This document shows positions 54,049 to 63,183 of a DNA stretch of 64,000 nucleotides, one piece after another (the first letter of the stretch is position 1; every line of letters begins with the position of its first letter). This DNA comes from Glycomyces sambucus. Lineage in GTDB: Bacteria > Actinomycetota > Actinomycetes > Mycobacteriales > Micromonosporaceae. Below the pieces are notes generated by a model. It was not told where the DNA came from, did not search any database, and worked only from the letters and a program-made list of their open reading frames with translations. A program made the position numbers and the translations under genes. The DNA lies in contig NZ_FNGF01000004.1 in NCBI RefSeq assembly GCF_900102815.1, positions 186,001-250,000 on the forward strand. The letters run 5' to 3'.

Positions 54049-55118
54049 CGGTTGTCCTCCTTTCCTATGCGGCGCAGGCGGATCGCGGTCCAGGCGCCGA
54101 GGTGGATCGGGGTGCCCTCGGGGAGCGGGACGGGGACGTTGGCTTCGAGGCGGCGCCCGCCGAGGCGGGTGCCGTTGTAGGAGCCGAGGTCCACGATGGA
54201 CCAGGTGTCGCCTGTGCGCATGAGGACGGCGTGGAGGTGGGAGACGCCGATGTCGGCGGGTGCGGCGGCGAGGTCGATCTCCGGGCGGTCGCCGCCGTCG
54301 CGGCGGCCCCGGCCGATGCGGACCTGGTCGCCGCGCAAGGAGATCGTGCGGTCGGGGGCGTAGGGCGGGAAGGGGAGCGAGTCGCTGTCGGCGTGGACGG
54401 CGAGCCGGTCGTAGAAGTCGCGGTCGGCGGAGACGAGGACTTCGAAGGCGGGGCCGGGAGGGGCGGCTCCGCGGGCGGGGTCGCCGGGGCGGGCCGGTCC
54501 GCCGCTCGCGGCGGCGTCGGCTCCAGGCGATCGAGCGGGTCCGCCGCTGCGGGCGGGGTCGGGCCGCCGCACCGCCCCGGAAGCCGTGCCAGGGTCCCGG
54601 TCCGAATCGGGCCCACCGCCCGCGGCGCCGCCCGGCGATCGGTCCGAGTCAGGTGCCCGTACCGCCCCGGAGGCCGCGCCAGGATCCCGGTCCGAATCCG
54701 GCCCGCCGCTGGGCGATCGGTCCTGCTCGGACCCGTTGCCCGGGGCCGGGTCCGGCCACCGCACCGCCGCCGCGGCCGGATCGGGGTCGGTCCCGCCGCC
54801 CGGGGCGTCGGTTCCGGCCGGGCCGGAGTGCCCGTCCGCGTGCGGGTCGGCGACGGCCGCAGCCGCATCCGAGGCGAACGTCGTGTGGCCGCTGATCGGG
54901 CTCGGGCCCGGGTCGTCGCCCTCGAAGTTGTAGCCGCACGCCTGGCAGAAGCGGCCCAGGCGCCGCTCCCCGCAGGCGGGGCAGCGGGGCTGGGGCAGGA
55001 TCGGGCCGGTGGCGTGGAGCGGCAGCGCCGCGTCGCCGCCGGCGAGGGGGCGGCCGCAGTGGTCGCACCACTCGGTGTCGGCGGACTCGCCGTCGCAGCT
55101 CGGGCAGGTGACGGTCAC
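54045..55118 (-). CDS. Zinc-ribbon and FHA-domain protein
   Basis: 357 aa from GTG at 55118 (GTGA overlap with the VWA stop). Two zinc ribbons open it (CPSC/CDHC and CPAC/CQAC, residues 4-65). A Gly/Pro/Asp/Ser-rich linker of about 150 residues follows, with a repeated GPDSDRDPG...SGAVR unit. The C-terminal FHA domain (about residues 260-350) has RIGRGRR, SHLHAV and YNGTRLGG, the phosphothreonine-binding pattern. It could be a target or adaptor of the PknG-like kinase, taking the place of GarA/OdhI, which are FHA proteins. Confidence 0.88.
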   Translation of the reverse strand: MTVTCPSCDGESADTEWCDHCGRPLAGGDAALPLHATGPILPQPRCPACGERRLGRFCQACGYNFEGDDPGPSPISGHTTFASDAAAAVADPHADGHSGPAGTDAPGGGTDPDPAAAAVRWPDPAPGNGSEQDRSPSGGPDSDRDPGAASGAVRAPDSDRSPGGAAGGGPDSDRDPGTASGAVRRPDPARSGGPARSPGADAAASGGPARPGDPARGAAPPGPAFEVLVSADRDFYDRLAVHADSDSLPFPPYAPDRTISLRGDQVRIGRGRRDGGDRPEIDLAAAPADIGVSHLHAVLMRTGDTWSIVDLGSYNGTRLGGRRLEANVPVPLPEGTPIHLGAWTAIRLRRIGKEDNR

Positions 55119-56398
55119 GTGAGCTCCGTTCGCGAGGTGGGCGTGCGGACCGTGCGGTCGGTGCCCACGTCGATGGCGAGCCGGTCCTCCTCGGTCACGC
55201 CCTGCTTGAGGCGGGCGGTGCCGGTCCCCGGGTCGAAGTCGATGATGCGCTCGATGAGGCGCGCGGTGGCGCGGTTGCCGGCCTCCTCGGCGAGGGTGCG
55301 GGCCGTGGCGAGGTGGCGGGTGGCGGTCGGCGGGTCGCCCGCGCGGAGGGCGGCGAGGCCGGTGCGCACGTGCGCGGCCAGCTGCTCCTGCCCGGTGTGG
55401 ACGGCGACCTTGGCGTTCACCTCGGTGTTCAGGACCGGGTCGTCGGTCCAGCACACGAGGAGGTTGCCGCGGGCCAGGACCTCGTGGTCGGGGCCGCGCA
55501 CGAGGAGGACCTGCGCGGCGCGGCGCTCCTCCCCCACCGGCCAGGCCGGGGCGGCCACGTCCAGCATGTACTCGCGGGTCTCGGTGCCCCACGCGGCCAG
55601 CGGGAACAGGGCGCTGCGGGCGTCGAGGTCGCGGCGGTGGCCCGCGAGGTCCTGGAGGGTCGGGTAGACCTGTCGCAGCGACCCGATCGCCACGTCGGCG
55701 GGGGTGCGGACCAAGAGCGCGACGTCGCCGTACGCCTTGCCCATGGCCTTGCCGCAGACCTCGGTGAAGTAGTCGGTGAGGTCGGCGAGGTCCTCGATGA
55801 AGGCGCGGGTGCCCTGGAAGCGGTCGGCGATGTGCTTGAGCTGGTCGGGGTCCCAGTCGATGCCGATGCCGACCGCGTCGCACGCGAACCTGCCCTCGCA
55901 GTAGTCGAGGTCGGCGGTGTAGGAGGCGCTGTCCTGGTTGACCATCCCGTCGGTGAGGAGCAGCACGTGGCCGATCGCGCCGGGGCGGGAGGCGAGCAGG
56001 TCGGCGGCGCAGCGCAGCCACACGCCGGTGTAGGTGAGGTTGCCGAGCGTCATGCGGTCGATGGCGTTCGCGGCGGCCTTGCGGTGCCTCGGGATCGCGG
56101 TGGCGAGGGCGCCGCCCCCGGGGTAGAGCTGGGTGGCGTCGTGGCCGCCCGCGACGATCGCGAAGTAGGCGTCCTCGCGGAGGGCGTCCAGGGCGGCCTT
56201 GGCGGCGCGCTTGGCCTCGGCGAGCTTGACGCCGCCCATCGACGGGGAGCGGTCGATGACGATGACCTCGGCGACCTCGGCCGCGGCGGACTCCGTGGTG
56301 CGGCACTCGATGCCGAGCACGGCCGCCATCTCGGCGGTGCCGGGCGGCACGAACTTGTTCTGGTCCACGGTGAGGGTGAAGGCGGTGGTGTCGGTCAT
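55115..56398 (-). CDS. VWA-domain protein
   Basis: 427 aa from ATG at 56398 with GAAGGGAA upstream. The von Willebrand A domain (about residues 40-220) has the metal-adhesion site DRSPS at 49-53 (DxSxS), GNLTYTGVWL and LLLTDGMVNQ. A beta-sandwich region follows to about 350, then helical repeats. No signal peptide, so it is cytoplasmic. VWA proteins act as metal-dependent protein-interaction modules and in TerY-type systems stand next to kinases. It lies between pknG-like and FHA genes in the operon. Confidence 0.87.
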   Translation of the reverse strand: MTDTTAFTLTVDQNKFVPPGTAEMAAVLGIECRTTESAAAEVAEVIVIDRSPSMGGVKLAEAKRAAKAALDALREDAYFAIVAGGHDATQLYPGGGALATAIPRHRKAAANAIDRMTLGNLTYTGVWLRCAADLLASRPGAIGHVLLLTDGMVNQDSASYTADLDYCEGRFACDAVGIGIDWDPDQLKHIADRFQGTRAFIEDLADLTDYFTEVCGKAMGKAYGDVALLVRTPADVAIGSLRQVYPTLQDLAGHRRDLDARSALFPLAAWGTETREYMLDVAAPAWPVGEERRAAQVLLVRGPDHEVLARGNLLVCWTDDPVLNTEVNAKVAVHTGQEQLAAHVRTGLAALRAGDPPTATRHLATARTLAEEAGNRATARLIERIIDFDPGTGTARLKQGVTEEDRLAIDVGTDRTVRTPTSRTELT

Positions 56399-56438
56399 CT
56401 CGGGTTCCCTTCGAGCGGAGTGGGGCGGCGGGGGCGGG

Positions 56439-58859
56439 TCACAGCCAGGTCCGGGGGCGCACGCGGTTGGCCTCCCCGACGATCGACCAGCGCACCCGCG
56501 GCGAGGGGGTCCTCGCGGCGATGCGGCGCAGGACCGCCTCGCGGGCGGTGCCGACCGCCTCGGCGGTGAACGGGACCCCGTACAGGACCGTGTCGGGTTC
56601 GGGGCCGGTGCGGTCGAGCACGTCGGCGGCCGTGCTCCAGAGTTCGGCTTCGAGCAGGTCGGCCTCGGCCCTGTCCAGTGTGGTCAGTCCTTCAAGGAGC
56701 GCGGCGGCGCGCTTGAGGCCGGCGAGGGTCGGCACGGGCTCGCGGACGAGCCGCGCCAGCAGCGCCTGGCGGGCGGCGGCGTGGCTCGACGAGGACGCCG
56801 GGACCGCCTCCAGGGCCGCGAAGTCGCCCGCGCCGCGGGCGAGACCGAATGCGGCGCTGGTGAAACCGCGGTCGGTGCGCCACACGCGGGCGTGGTGCGC
56901 GGTGCCGCCGCCGAGGGCTTCGGCGCTGATCGCCAGCGCCTGCAACGGGGCCAGCTCGCCGGGGAGGTGGGCGCGGACGCGGGAGAACCAGTAGGCCGCG
57001 TCCGGTCGGCGGTCGGTGTCGCCCAGGGCGGCCACCCCGCGGTACCAGTCCAGGCGCCAGTCCGCGCCGAGTTCGGCGGCGGCCTCGACCAGGAGCGGGT
57101 CGGTGCGCTCGGAGCGGGTCTCGGCGGCGAGGCGGAGCTGCGCCAGGCGGGCCTCGGGCGTGCGCGGCAGGGCCTCCACCAGGGGGAGCGCGGTCTCGGG
57201 CGGCTCGGCGGCGAGGCCGGCCAGGGCGACCGCCGCGGGATCGGCGGGGTCGGTGAGCGGGGCGGGCAGCAGGCGGCGGGCGTGGAGGGGGTCGGCGGGG
57301 GCGAGGACCTGCGAGGGGGCGGGGCTGACGGCGCTGGCGTAGGCGCCGCGCTCGGGTCCGAAGTGGGCGGACACGGCGGGGTAGGGGGTGTCGTCGAGTC
57401 CGGCGCGGATCTGGCGCAGGACGCCGGTGAGCTGGTCGGCCATGTCGGCGGCGGAGGCGAAGCGGGAGCGCGGGTCGGGGTGGCAGGCGCGTTCGAGGAG
57501 GAGGTACAGGGATTCGTCGAAGCCTTCGGGGCGCGGCGGGAGCGGCACGGCGACGGGGACGCCCGAGGCGCCGCGGGCGGCGGGGACGTGGGCGAGGGTG
57601 AGGACGGCGAGGGTGCGGCCGACGGTGAAGAGGTCGGAGGCGACGTCGGGGAAGCGGTCGCCGGTGATCTCGGGGGCCTGGTAGCCGATGGTGCCCCAGA
57701 CGTCGCCGCCCGTGTCGCCGATGCGGCGCATGGCGCCGAGGTCGATGAGGCGGATGCGGTCGCCGACCTGGATCAGGTTGGCGGGCTTGAGGTCGCAGTA
57801 GACCATGCCGGAGGCGTGGAGGTGGCCGAAGGCGGCGAGGGCTTCGAGGATGCAGGGGATCGCCCACTCGGGGGGCATCGGGCCGCGGCGCTCGGCGAGG
57901 CGGGTGCGGAGCTGGTCGCCGAGGGAGACGCCGCCGATGTACTCCATGACGAGGTAGCCGGAGAGGGTGCCGTCGCGGGGGTCGCGGTGCTGCACGAAGT
58001 TGTGGATCTTGACGATGCCGGGGTGGTCGACGGCGATGAGGAAGCGGCGCTCGGCCTCGGCAGCGGCGAGGGCCGCGGCGTCGGTGGTGTTGAGCAGTCC
58101 CTTGAGGACGACCCACTTGCCGTCGAGGTTCCGGTCGGCGGCGAGGTAGATCCAGCCGAGGCCGCCGTGGGCGATGCAGCCGCGGATCTCGTACTGGCCG
58201 GCGACGAGGTCGCCGGGCTTGAGGGCGGGCGTGAAGTCGAAGGCGGCGCCGCACTCGGGGCAGAACCCGGCGGCGCGGTCGACGTGGCCGAGTCGGTGGC
58301 CGTTGGCGCAGCGGCGGTCCCCGGCGGGGACGGCCGGGTCGGTCATGAGCGCGGAGGTGGGGTCGGTGACGGGGACCGAGGGCAGGTCGGCGAGCCCGGT
58401 GCCGAGGCGGCCGGCGGAGCGGCGGGAGGAGGTGGAGGGAGCGGAGGGGGTCGAAGGGGTGCTGTTGAAAGAAGGGGCGGCGGCGGGCGCGGGGGCGGCG
58501 GGGCGGCCGCAGTCATCGCAGTAGCCGTCCGGGTCGAAGGCCCCGCCGCAGTGGGAGCAGGTGGTGGGCGGGGCGGAGGCGTTGGCGGGCTGCGCGGCGA
58601 GGCCGGCGCCCGGATTGGCGGCGTGCGACGGCTGCGCGGCGGGCCCGGCGCCGGGAGCGTATGCGGGCTGCGGTGCGGCGCCGGGCGCGGGCGGGCCGGC
58701 GCCGGGTCCGTACTGCGGCGGACCCGCGGGCGGGGTCGGCCCGCCCGAGAACATCGGACCGGTGGCGAAGGGCGCGGACGGCAGGGCCTGGAGGCCGCAG
58801 TCGTCGCAGTAGCCGTCGGCGTCGATGGCGCCGCCGCAGCGGGTGCAGGGGTCGGTCAT
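56439..58859 (-). CDS. pknG: PknG-like serine/threonine kinase with zinc ribbons and TPR domain
   Basis: 806 aa from ATG at 58859 (ATGA overlap with the upstream gene). Three CxxC zinc-knuckle pairs come before the kinase (CTRCGG/CDDCG, CSHCGG/CDDCGR, CANG/CPECG), one more than in mycobacterial PknG, with Pro/Ala linkers. The kinase has Gly-loop IAHGGLGWIYLA, Lys in WVVLKG, catalytic Asp356 in YCDLKPANL, and DLG in place of DFG as in PknG. A TPR-type helical domain fills about 530-806. It should phosphorylate FHA proteins controlling 2-oxoglutarate dehydrogenase and glutamate metabolism. Confidence 0.93.
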   Translation of the reverse strand: MTDPCTRCGGAIDADGYCDDCGLQALPSAPFATGPMFSGGPTPPAGPPQYGPGAGPPAPGAAPQPAYAPGAGPAAQPSHAANPGAGLAAQPANASAPPTTCSHCGGAFDPDGYCDDCGRPAAPAPAAAPSFNSTPSTPSAPSTSSRRSAGRLGTGLADLPSVPVTDPTSALMTDPAVPAGDRRCANGHRLGHVDRAAGFCPECGAAFDFTPALKPGDLVAGQYEIRGCIAHGGLGWIYLAADRNLDGKWVVLKGLLNTTDAAALAAAEAERRFLIAVDHPGIVKIHNFVQHRDPRDGTLSGYLVMEYIGGVSLGDQLRTRLAERRGPMPPEWAIPCILEALAAFGHLHASGMVYCDLKPANLIQVGDRIRLIDLGAMRRIGDTGGDVWGTIGYQAPEITGDRFPDVASDLFTVGRTLAVLTLAHVPAARGASGVPVAVPLPPRPEGFDESLYLLLERACHPDPRSRFASAADMADQLTGVLRQIRAGLDDTPYPAVSAHFGPERGAYASAVSPAPSQVLAPADPLHARRLLPAPLTDPADPAAVALAGLAAEPPETALPLVEALPRTPEARLAQLRLAAETRSERTDPLLVEAAAELGADWRLDWYRGVAALGDTDRRPDAAYWFSRVRAHLPGELAPLQALAISAEALGGGTAHHARVWRTDRGFTSAAFGLARGAGDFAALEAVPASSSSHAAARQALLARLVREPVPTLAGLKRAAALLEGLTTLDRAEADLLEAELWSTAADVLDRTGPEPDTVLYGVPFTAEAVGTAREAVLRRIAARTPSPRVRWSIVGEANRVRPRTWL

Positions 58860-60238
58860 GGGCGGTCTCCGTTCACGGACGCGGCGAGGGCGTCGACGGC
58901 CTTGCGGGCCTCGGGAAGTGAACAGGGGGCGGTCCACAGGACGGTTCGGGCGCGTTCCCAGGCGGTGCGGAACCGCGGGTCGGAGGCGAGTCCGAGGCGG
59001 TCGGCGCGGGCGCGGTAGGCCTCGGCCTCGCTGCGGAGGCGGTTGCGGTGGTGCAGGGGCTCGTTGCAGGCGGCGAGGGCGTCGGCGACGCGGCGCTCGG
59101 CGGCGTCGATGTTGCGGGACAGGCGCTTGCGGACGCGGGTGGTCTCGGTCCAGCCGGGCTCGCCCAGGGCGGGGATGTCGGCGAGGCGCCCGCGAAGGGA
59201 CCCGGCGGCGGTCCTCGGGCGGGGGACGCGGGGGTCGCTGATGCGGGCGCGGGTCTCGGCCCAGCGGGCGAGGGCCTGCGACTCTTGGGCTTCGAGGGCG
59301 TCGAGCCGGGAGACGAGGGGGTCGGTCCCGTCGAGCGCCGCCTGGGCGAAGGCGGCCTCGATCTCGTCGAGGAGGTCGGAGACGGTCCGGAAGCGGTCGG
59401 CCAGCACGGCGAGCACGCCGTCGTGGCGGAGCCGGGTCCCGGTCGGCTCGCCGCCCCCGGGACGCCCCACGCCGAACCCGGGAGGCGCGCCGAGCTCCGG
59501 TCGGAGGGCGAATCCGAAGGCGCCCAGGTGAACATCGGCCGAGTCCGCCCCCGACCAATTCGCGCCAGGCCCACCGCTAGCCGAATCGCCTCCCGCACGA
59601 GACCCACCGACACCGCTCGCCGAGTCCACCCCGAGATGCGGCACACCGCCAGCGGCCGGGTTCGAGCCGCGGCCGCCCGCGCCCCCAGCCGATCCGGCGG
59701 CGTCAGCCGAGCCGGCCGCCGAGTCCGCTCCGGGGCGCGGCGCGCCACCGGCACTCGGGTTCGAACCGGGGCCACCCGCACTTCCGGACGAATCGGGCGG
59801 GTCAGGCGGGCCGGCCGAATGCGCCGAAGCCGCCGAGCCGGTCGGGTCGGCCGAGCCCTCCCGACCGCCCGCCTCGTGTGGCGCCGGCCGAGGGGCGTCA
59901 CCCCTCCCTCGCAACTCCGGCTCCGGGTCCGGGTCTATGAAGTGGCCGTTGAGCATCGCTTCCGCCACATCCGCGGCCCGGCCGAGGCGGCCCTTCCCGT
60001 CGCGGAGGGCGGCGATCTCTCGCAGGCGGGCGTCCCAGGAGCGGAACAGGGCCCAGAGGCGGTCCCACTCCCCCAGCGCCCTCGCGCAGCGGCCGCCCGC
60101 GGCGGCGTCCGCCTCCAGCCGCAGCCACCCGAAGGAGGTGCGGGCCTCGCAGTCGAGGAGGAGGGCGGCGACCTGGTCGCGGTCGGCGAGGCGGTCGTCG
60201 AGGGCCTGCTCGACCGCGTCGCGGTCTGTGGGTGCCAT
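58856..60238 (-). CDS. Linker-rich protein of unknown function, first gene of the PknG operon
   Basis: 460 aa from ATG at 60238 with AAGGAGGT 5 nt upstream, the strongest ribosome site in the region; a TTG 21 nt earlier overlaps that site. Residues 1-100 and 270-460 are helical, Arg/Ala/Leu-rich, and coiled-coil-like. A Gly/Ser/Ala/Pro linker of about 150 residues (DSSGSAGG, NPSAGGAP type units) connects them. No catalytic or metal motif. It overlaps the kinase gene and opens the operon, so it may be a scaffold of the kinase complex. Confidence 0.75.
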   Translation of the reverse strand: MAPTDRDAVEQALDDRLADRDQVAALLLDCEARTSFGWLRLEADAAAGGRCARALGEWDRLWALFRSWDARLREIAALRDGKGRLGRAADVAEAMLNGHFIDPDPEPELRGRGDAPRPAPHEAGGREGSADPTGSAASAHSAGPPDPPDSSGSAGGPGSNPSAGGAPRPGADSAAGSADAAGSAGGAGGRGSNPAAGGVPHLGVDSASGVGGSRAGGDSASGGPGANWSGADSADVHLGAFGFALRPELGAPPGFGVGRPGGGEPTGTRLRHDGVLAVLADRFRTVSDLLDEIEAAFAQAALDGTDPLVSRLDALEAQESQALARWAETRARISDPRVPRPRTAAGSLRGRLADIPALGEPGWTETTRVRKRLSRNIDAAERRVADALAACNEPLHHRNRLRSEAEAYRARADRLGLASDPRFRTAWERARTVLWTAPCSLPEARKAVDALAASVNGDRP

Positions 60239-60393
60239 GTCGACCTCCTTCCGCTGCAACCGGTTCCTGTGTCCTATGCGACAGCGTAGTGCGGGAGGGC
60301 CCGGCAGGGGTACCGTCGAATCCGCCCCGATTCGCCTACTACCAGGGCAAACTGGTCATCCGGCGAGGTCGGCGGTGACCGGCTGTGAAGAAA

Positions 60394-63096
60394 TCATGAG
60401 CCGGTCATGCGCCGCAGGCTCGCCCGCGACTGCGCGTGCCGCCCCCAAGCCCGGTAGACCTCGGCGAGATGCGCATGGACCTCGCGGGCGCCAGCCGGAT
60501 CGCCGCCCCGATCGAAGCGGGCGAGCGCCGGGACGAGGGCCTGTTCGGCGGCGGCGAAGTCCCGCATCCGGTAGTGGAGCCAGCCGAGGGTCATGCTCAT
60601 GACCCCCGCGTCCGCTTCGCGGCCAGCGCTTTCCGCGGCGTCCAGAGCGGAGGCCAGCAGCGGCAGCGCTTCGCGCTCCCGGCCGAGCCGGGCCAGCGCG
60701 GTCGCGAGGTTCGCGCGGGCGCTGCCGTACCGGTCGCCGTGCTCGGTGCGCTCCATCGCCTCGAGCGCGGCCCTGCCGTACTCCTCGGCCTTGGCCAGCG
60801 CCCCGCGCGCGTACGCGGCGACCGCCACGAGGTTCCGGTGGCGGGCGAGGTGCAGCGGGTCCACACCGCTGAGGATAGAAGCGTCCCCACCCGAGTCCGG
60901 TCCGGCGGCCGTGCCGCCGGCCGCCGCTCCGGGTCCGCCTGAGCCACTGCCGACTCCGCCGAGCCCTGGTCCGCCGCCGGCCACCGTATTCGGTCCGGCC
61001 GAGTCCCTGACGGAACCCGGCCCGCTCCCGGTCGCCGTCTCCGTGCGACCGGCCGCCATCGCGCCGGCCGGCCCGGCGGCACCGGGCGCTCCGGCCTGCC
61101 CGTCAGGGCCGATCGCAGCCAGTGCGGCCTCGCCCAGCCGCTCCAGCTCCTCGGGCCGGTGGCCTCGTTTCGCGAAGCCGCACAGCACATCCGCGAGCGC
61201 GGCGCCCTCCGGGAAGGCCGCCCAGGCGCGATACGCGGCCGTCAGGAAGCCGTACTCCGCCAGCGGCGCCGGGGCGCGCAGGTCGCGGAACGCCGCCACC
61301 GCCCGCTCGCGCAGCGCCCGCTCCTCGTCCGGCGTGGCGGGCTCCTTCGCCCGCGCGTACTCCCCTACCAGCCGGTGCAGCCGGTACCGGCCGTCCGCCC
61401 CCGCGCGCAGCAGGTGCGCCGCGACCAGTGCCGCCAAGACCGCCTCGCCGTCGGCGCCCGAGGCCGAGGCCAGCCGCAGCGCCGTGCGCTCGCCGATGTC
61501 CGGGCCCGGCAGCAGCGCCAGGTCGCGGAGGCACCGGCGCTCCTCCGCTTCGAGTCCCGCGTACGAGAGGTCGAAGACGCGGGCGATCTCCCCGCGCTCG
61601 CCCGCCTGCCACAGGCGGCCGTCGCCGAGGCGCTTCGCCAAGCCCGCCAACCCGAGTGCGGGCCGGTCGTCCAGCAGCCCGGCGGCGATCCGCAGCGCCA
61701 GCGGCAGGCCGCCGCAGTGGGCCGCGACGGCAGCGGCGTCGGCCTCCCGCGCGGCGGTGTCGCCCGTCAGGCCCCGCAGCAGCGCGATGGCATCGGGTTC
61801 GGGGAGTTCGGCGATCTCGACCGTGACGGCGTCGCTCACGTGCCGCAGCCGGTCGAACCGCGCCCGCCCGGTGACCACCAGCGCCGAGCCGCCCGCGCCG
61901 GGCAGCAGGGGGCGCACCTGGTCGGCGTCCCGGGCGTTGTCGAGGAAGACCAGGAAGCGGCGGCCGGCCAGGAGCGCGCGGTAGTTCGCGGCGGCCTGGC
62001 CGGGGTCGTCGGGGAGGTCGGCCTGGCGGGTGCCGAGGGCGCGCAGGAAGCCGTGCAGCACCGCGAGGGGGTCGGCGGCCCCGGCGGCGTCGCCGCCGCG
62101 CAGGTCGGCGTGGAGCTGGCCGTCGGGGAAGTCGGCGGTGCGGCGCCGGGCCCACTCCAGGCCGAGGGAGGTCTTGCCCGCGCCGCCGATGCCGGTGATG
62201 GCGACGACCAAGGGGCTCTTGGCGTCGCGTCCGGTCCACCGCGCGTCGATGCGTCCGAGTTCGACGGCGCGGCCCACGAAGCCGGGGACGGGCGCCGGCA
62301 GCTGGCGCGGGACCGGCGCCGGGCGCCGCACCGAGGGCTCGCCGGTGCGGGTGTGCGGGTCGAGGTTGCCTTGGAGCACGTCGAGGTGCGTGCGCCGCAC
62401 CTGCGGGCCGGGGTCGGCGCCGAGCGTGTCGGCGAGGGCCCGGCGCAGGTGCTCGAACGCCTCCAGCGCCTCGGCCGTGCGGCCGGTGGCGTGGAGGCCG
62501 ATCATGAGCTGGCAGACCAGGCGCTCGCGGAACGGGTGGTCGGCGAGCAGGGCCCGCGCCTCGATGGCGGCCTGGTCGAAGCGGCGGAGGTAGAGGAGGA
62601 GGTCGAGGCGTTCCTCCACGACCTCCATCCGGGACTCCTCCAGGACGGCCGCGCCGTGCTCGATGAGGCGCCCGGCGATCCCCGCGAAGGCGGGCCCGCG
62701 CCACAGCTTCAGCGCCCGGTCGTAGACCGCGAGGGCCTCGACGGGGTCGCCGTCCTCCATGAGCGAGTGGGCGAAGGCGCGGGCGGACTCGAAGCGGTCG
62801 ACGTCGATCCCGCCGGGGCCGACCTGGAGCCGGTAGGCGGCGCCGATGGTCTCCAGGGCGCACCCGGGGTCGTCGGCGATGAGGCTGCGGATCTCGGCGA
62901 CCCGGTTCTGGATCTGCCGCAGGGCCGTGCGGGGCGGCTCGTCCCAGGCGGCCTCGATGAGGCGGCCGGTGCCGACGGGACGGTTGCGTTCGAGCAGGAG
63001 CACGGCGAGGATGGCGGCGGTCTTGCCGAGGAGCGGGCGCGGCTCCGGCGCTCCGTCGACGGCGATCTGGAGCGGGCCGAGGACCATGAACCGCAT
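60394..63096 (-). CDS. AfsR-type SARP regulator with NTPase and TPR domains
   Basis: 900 aa. Winged helix (MRFMVLGPLQIAVDGAPEPR), BTAD to about residue 245, then an NB-ARC NTPase with Walker A ITGIGGAGKTSLGL, Walker B RFLVFLDNARD and GGLPLALR. The helical repeat part is split by a Gly/Ser/Ala insertion of about 70 residues (near 680-750). It lies 155 bp upstream of the PknG operon on the same strand, so it may influence it. No biosynthetic cluster is adjacent. Confidence 0.92.
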   Translation of the reverse strand: MRFMVLGPLQIAVDGAPEPRPLLGKTAAILAVLLLERNRPVGTGRLIEAAWDEPPRTALRQIQNRVAEIRSLIADDPGCALETIGAAYRLQVGPGGIDVDRFESARAFAHSLMEDGDPVEALAVYDRALKLWRGPAFAGIAGRLIEHGAAVLEESRMEVVEERLDLLLYLRRFDQAAIEARALLADHPFRERLVCQLMIGLHATGRTAEALEAFEHLRRALADTLGADPGPQVRRTHLDVLQGNLDPHTRTGEPSVRRPAPVPRQLPAPVPGFVGRAVELGRIDARWTGRDAKSPLVVAITGIGGAGKTSLGLEWARRRTADFPDGQLHADLRGGDAAGAADPLAVLHGFLRALGTRQADLPDDPGQAAANYRALLAGRRFLVFLDNARDADQVRPLLPGAGGSALVVTGRARFDRLRHVSDAVTVEIAELPEPDAIALLRGLTGDTAAREADAAAVAAHCGGLPLALRIAAGLLDDRPALGLAGLAKRLGDGRLWQAGERGEIARVFDLSYAGLEAEERRCLRDLALLPGPDIGERTALRLASASGADGEAVLAALVAAHLLRAGADGRYRLHRLVGEYARAKEPATPDEERALRERAVAAFRDLRAPAPLAEYGFLTAAYRAWAAFPEGAALADVLCGFAKRGHRPEELERLGEAALAAIGPDGQAGAPGAAGPAGAMAAGRTETATGSGPGSVRDSAGPNTVAGGGPGLGGVGSGSGGPGAAAGGTAAGPDSGGDASILSGVDPLHLARHRNLVAVAAYARGALAKAEEYGRAALEAMERTEHGDRYGSARANLATALARLGREREALPLLASALDAAESAGREADAGVMSMTLGWLHYRMRDFAAAEQALVPALARFDRGGDPAGAREVHAHLAEVYRAWGRHAQSRASLRRMTGS

Positions 63097-63183
63097 GGGA
63101 CTCCGGTGGTTGCTGGGGAGGGGGACCCGGAGGGACCAGGGTACCGGACTCCCGTCGCCGTCGGCAGCGGCCCGCTCACCCGA

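Noticed and set aside
54045-60238. TerY-type tellurite-resistance triad
   Set aside because: A VWA protein and a kinase are present, but no PP2C phosphatase or Ter proteins; the kinase and sensor genes fit the GlnX-GlnH-PknG system better.
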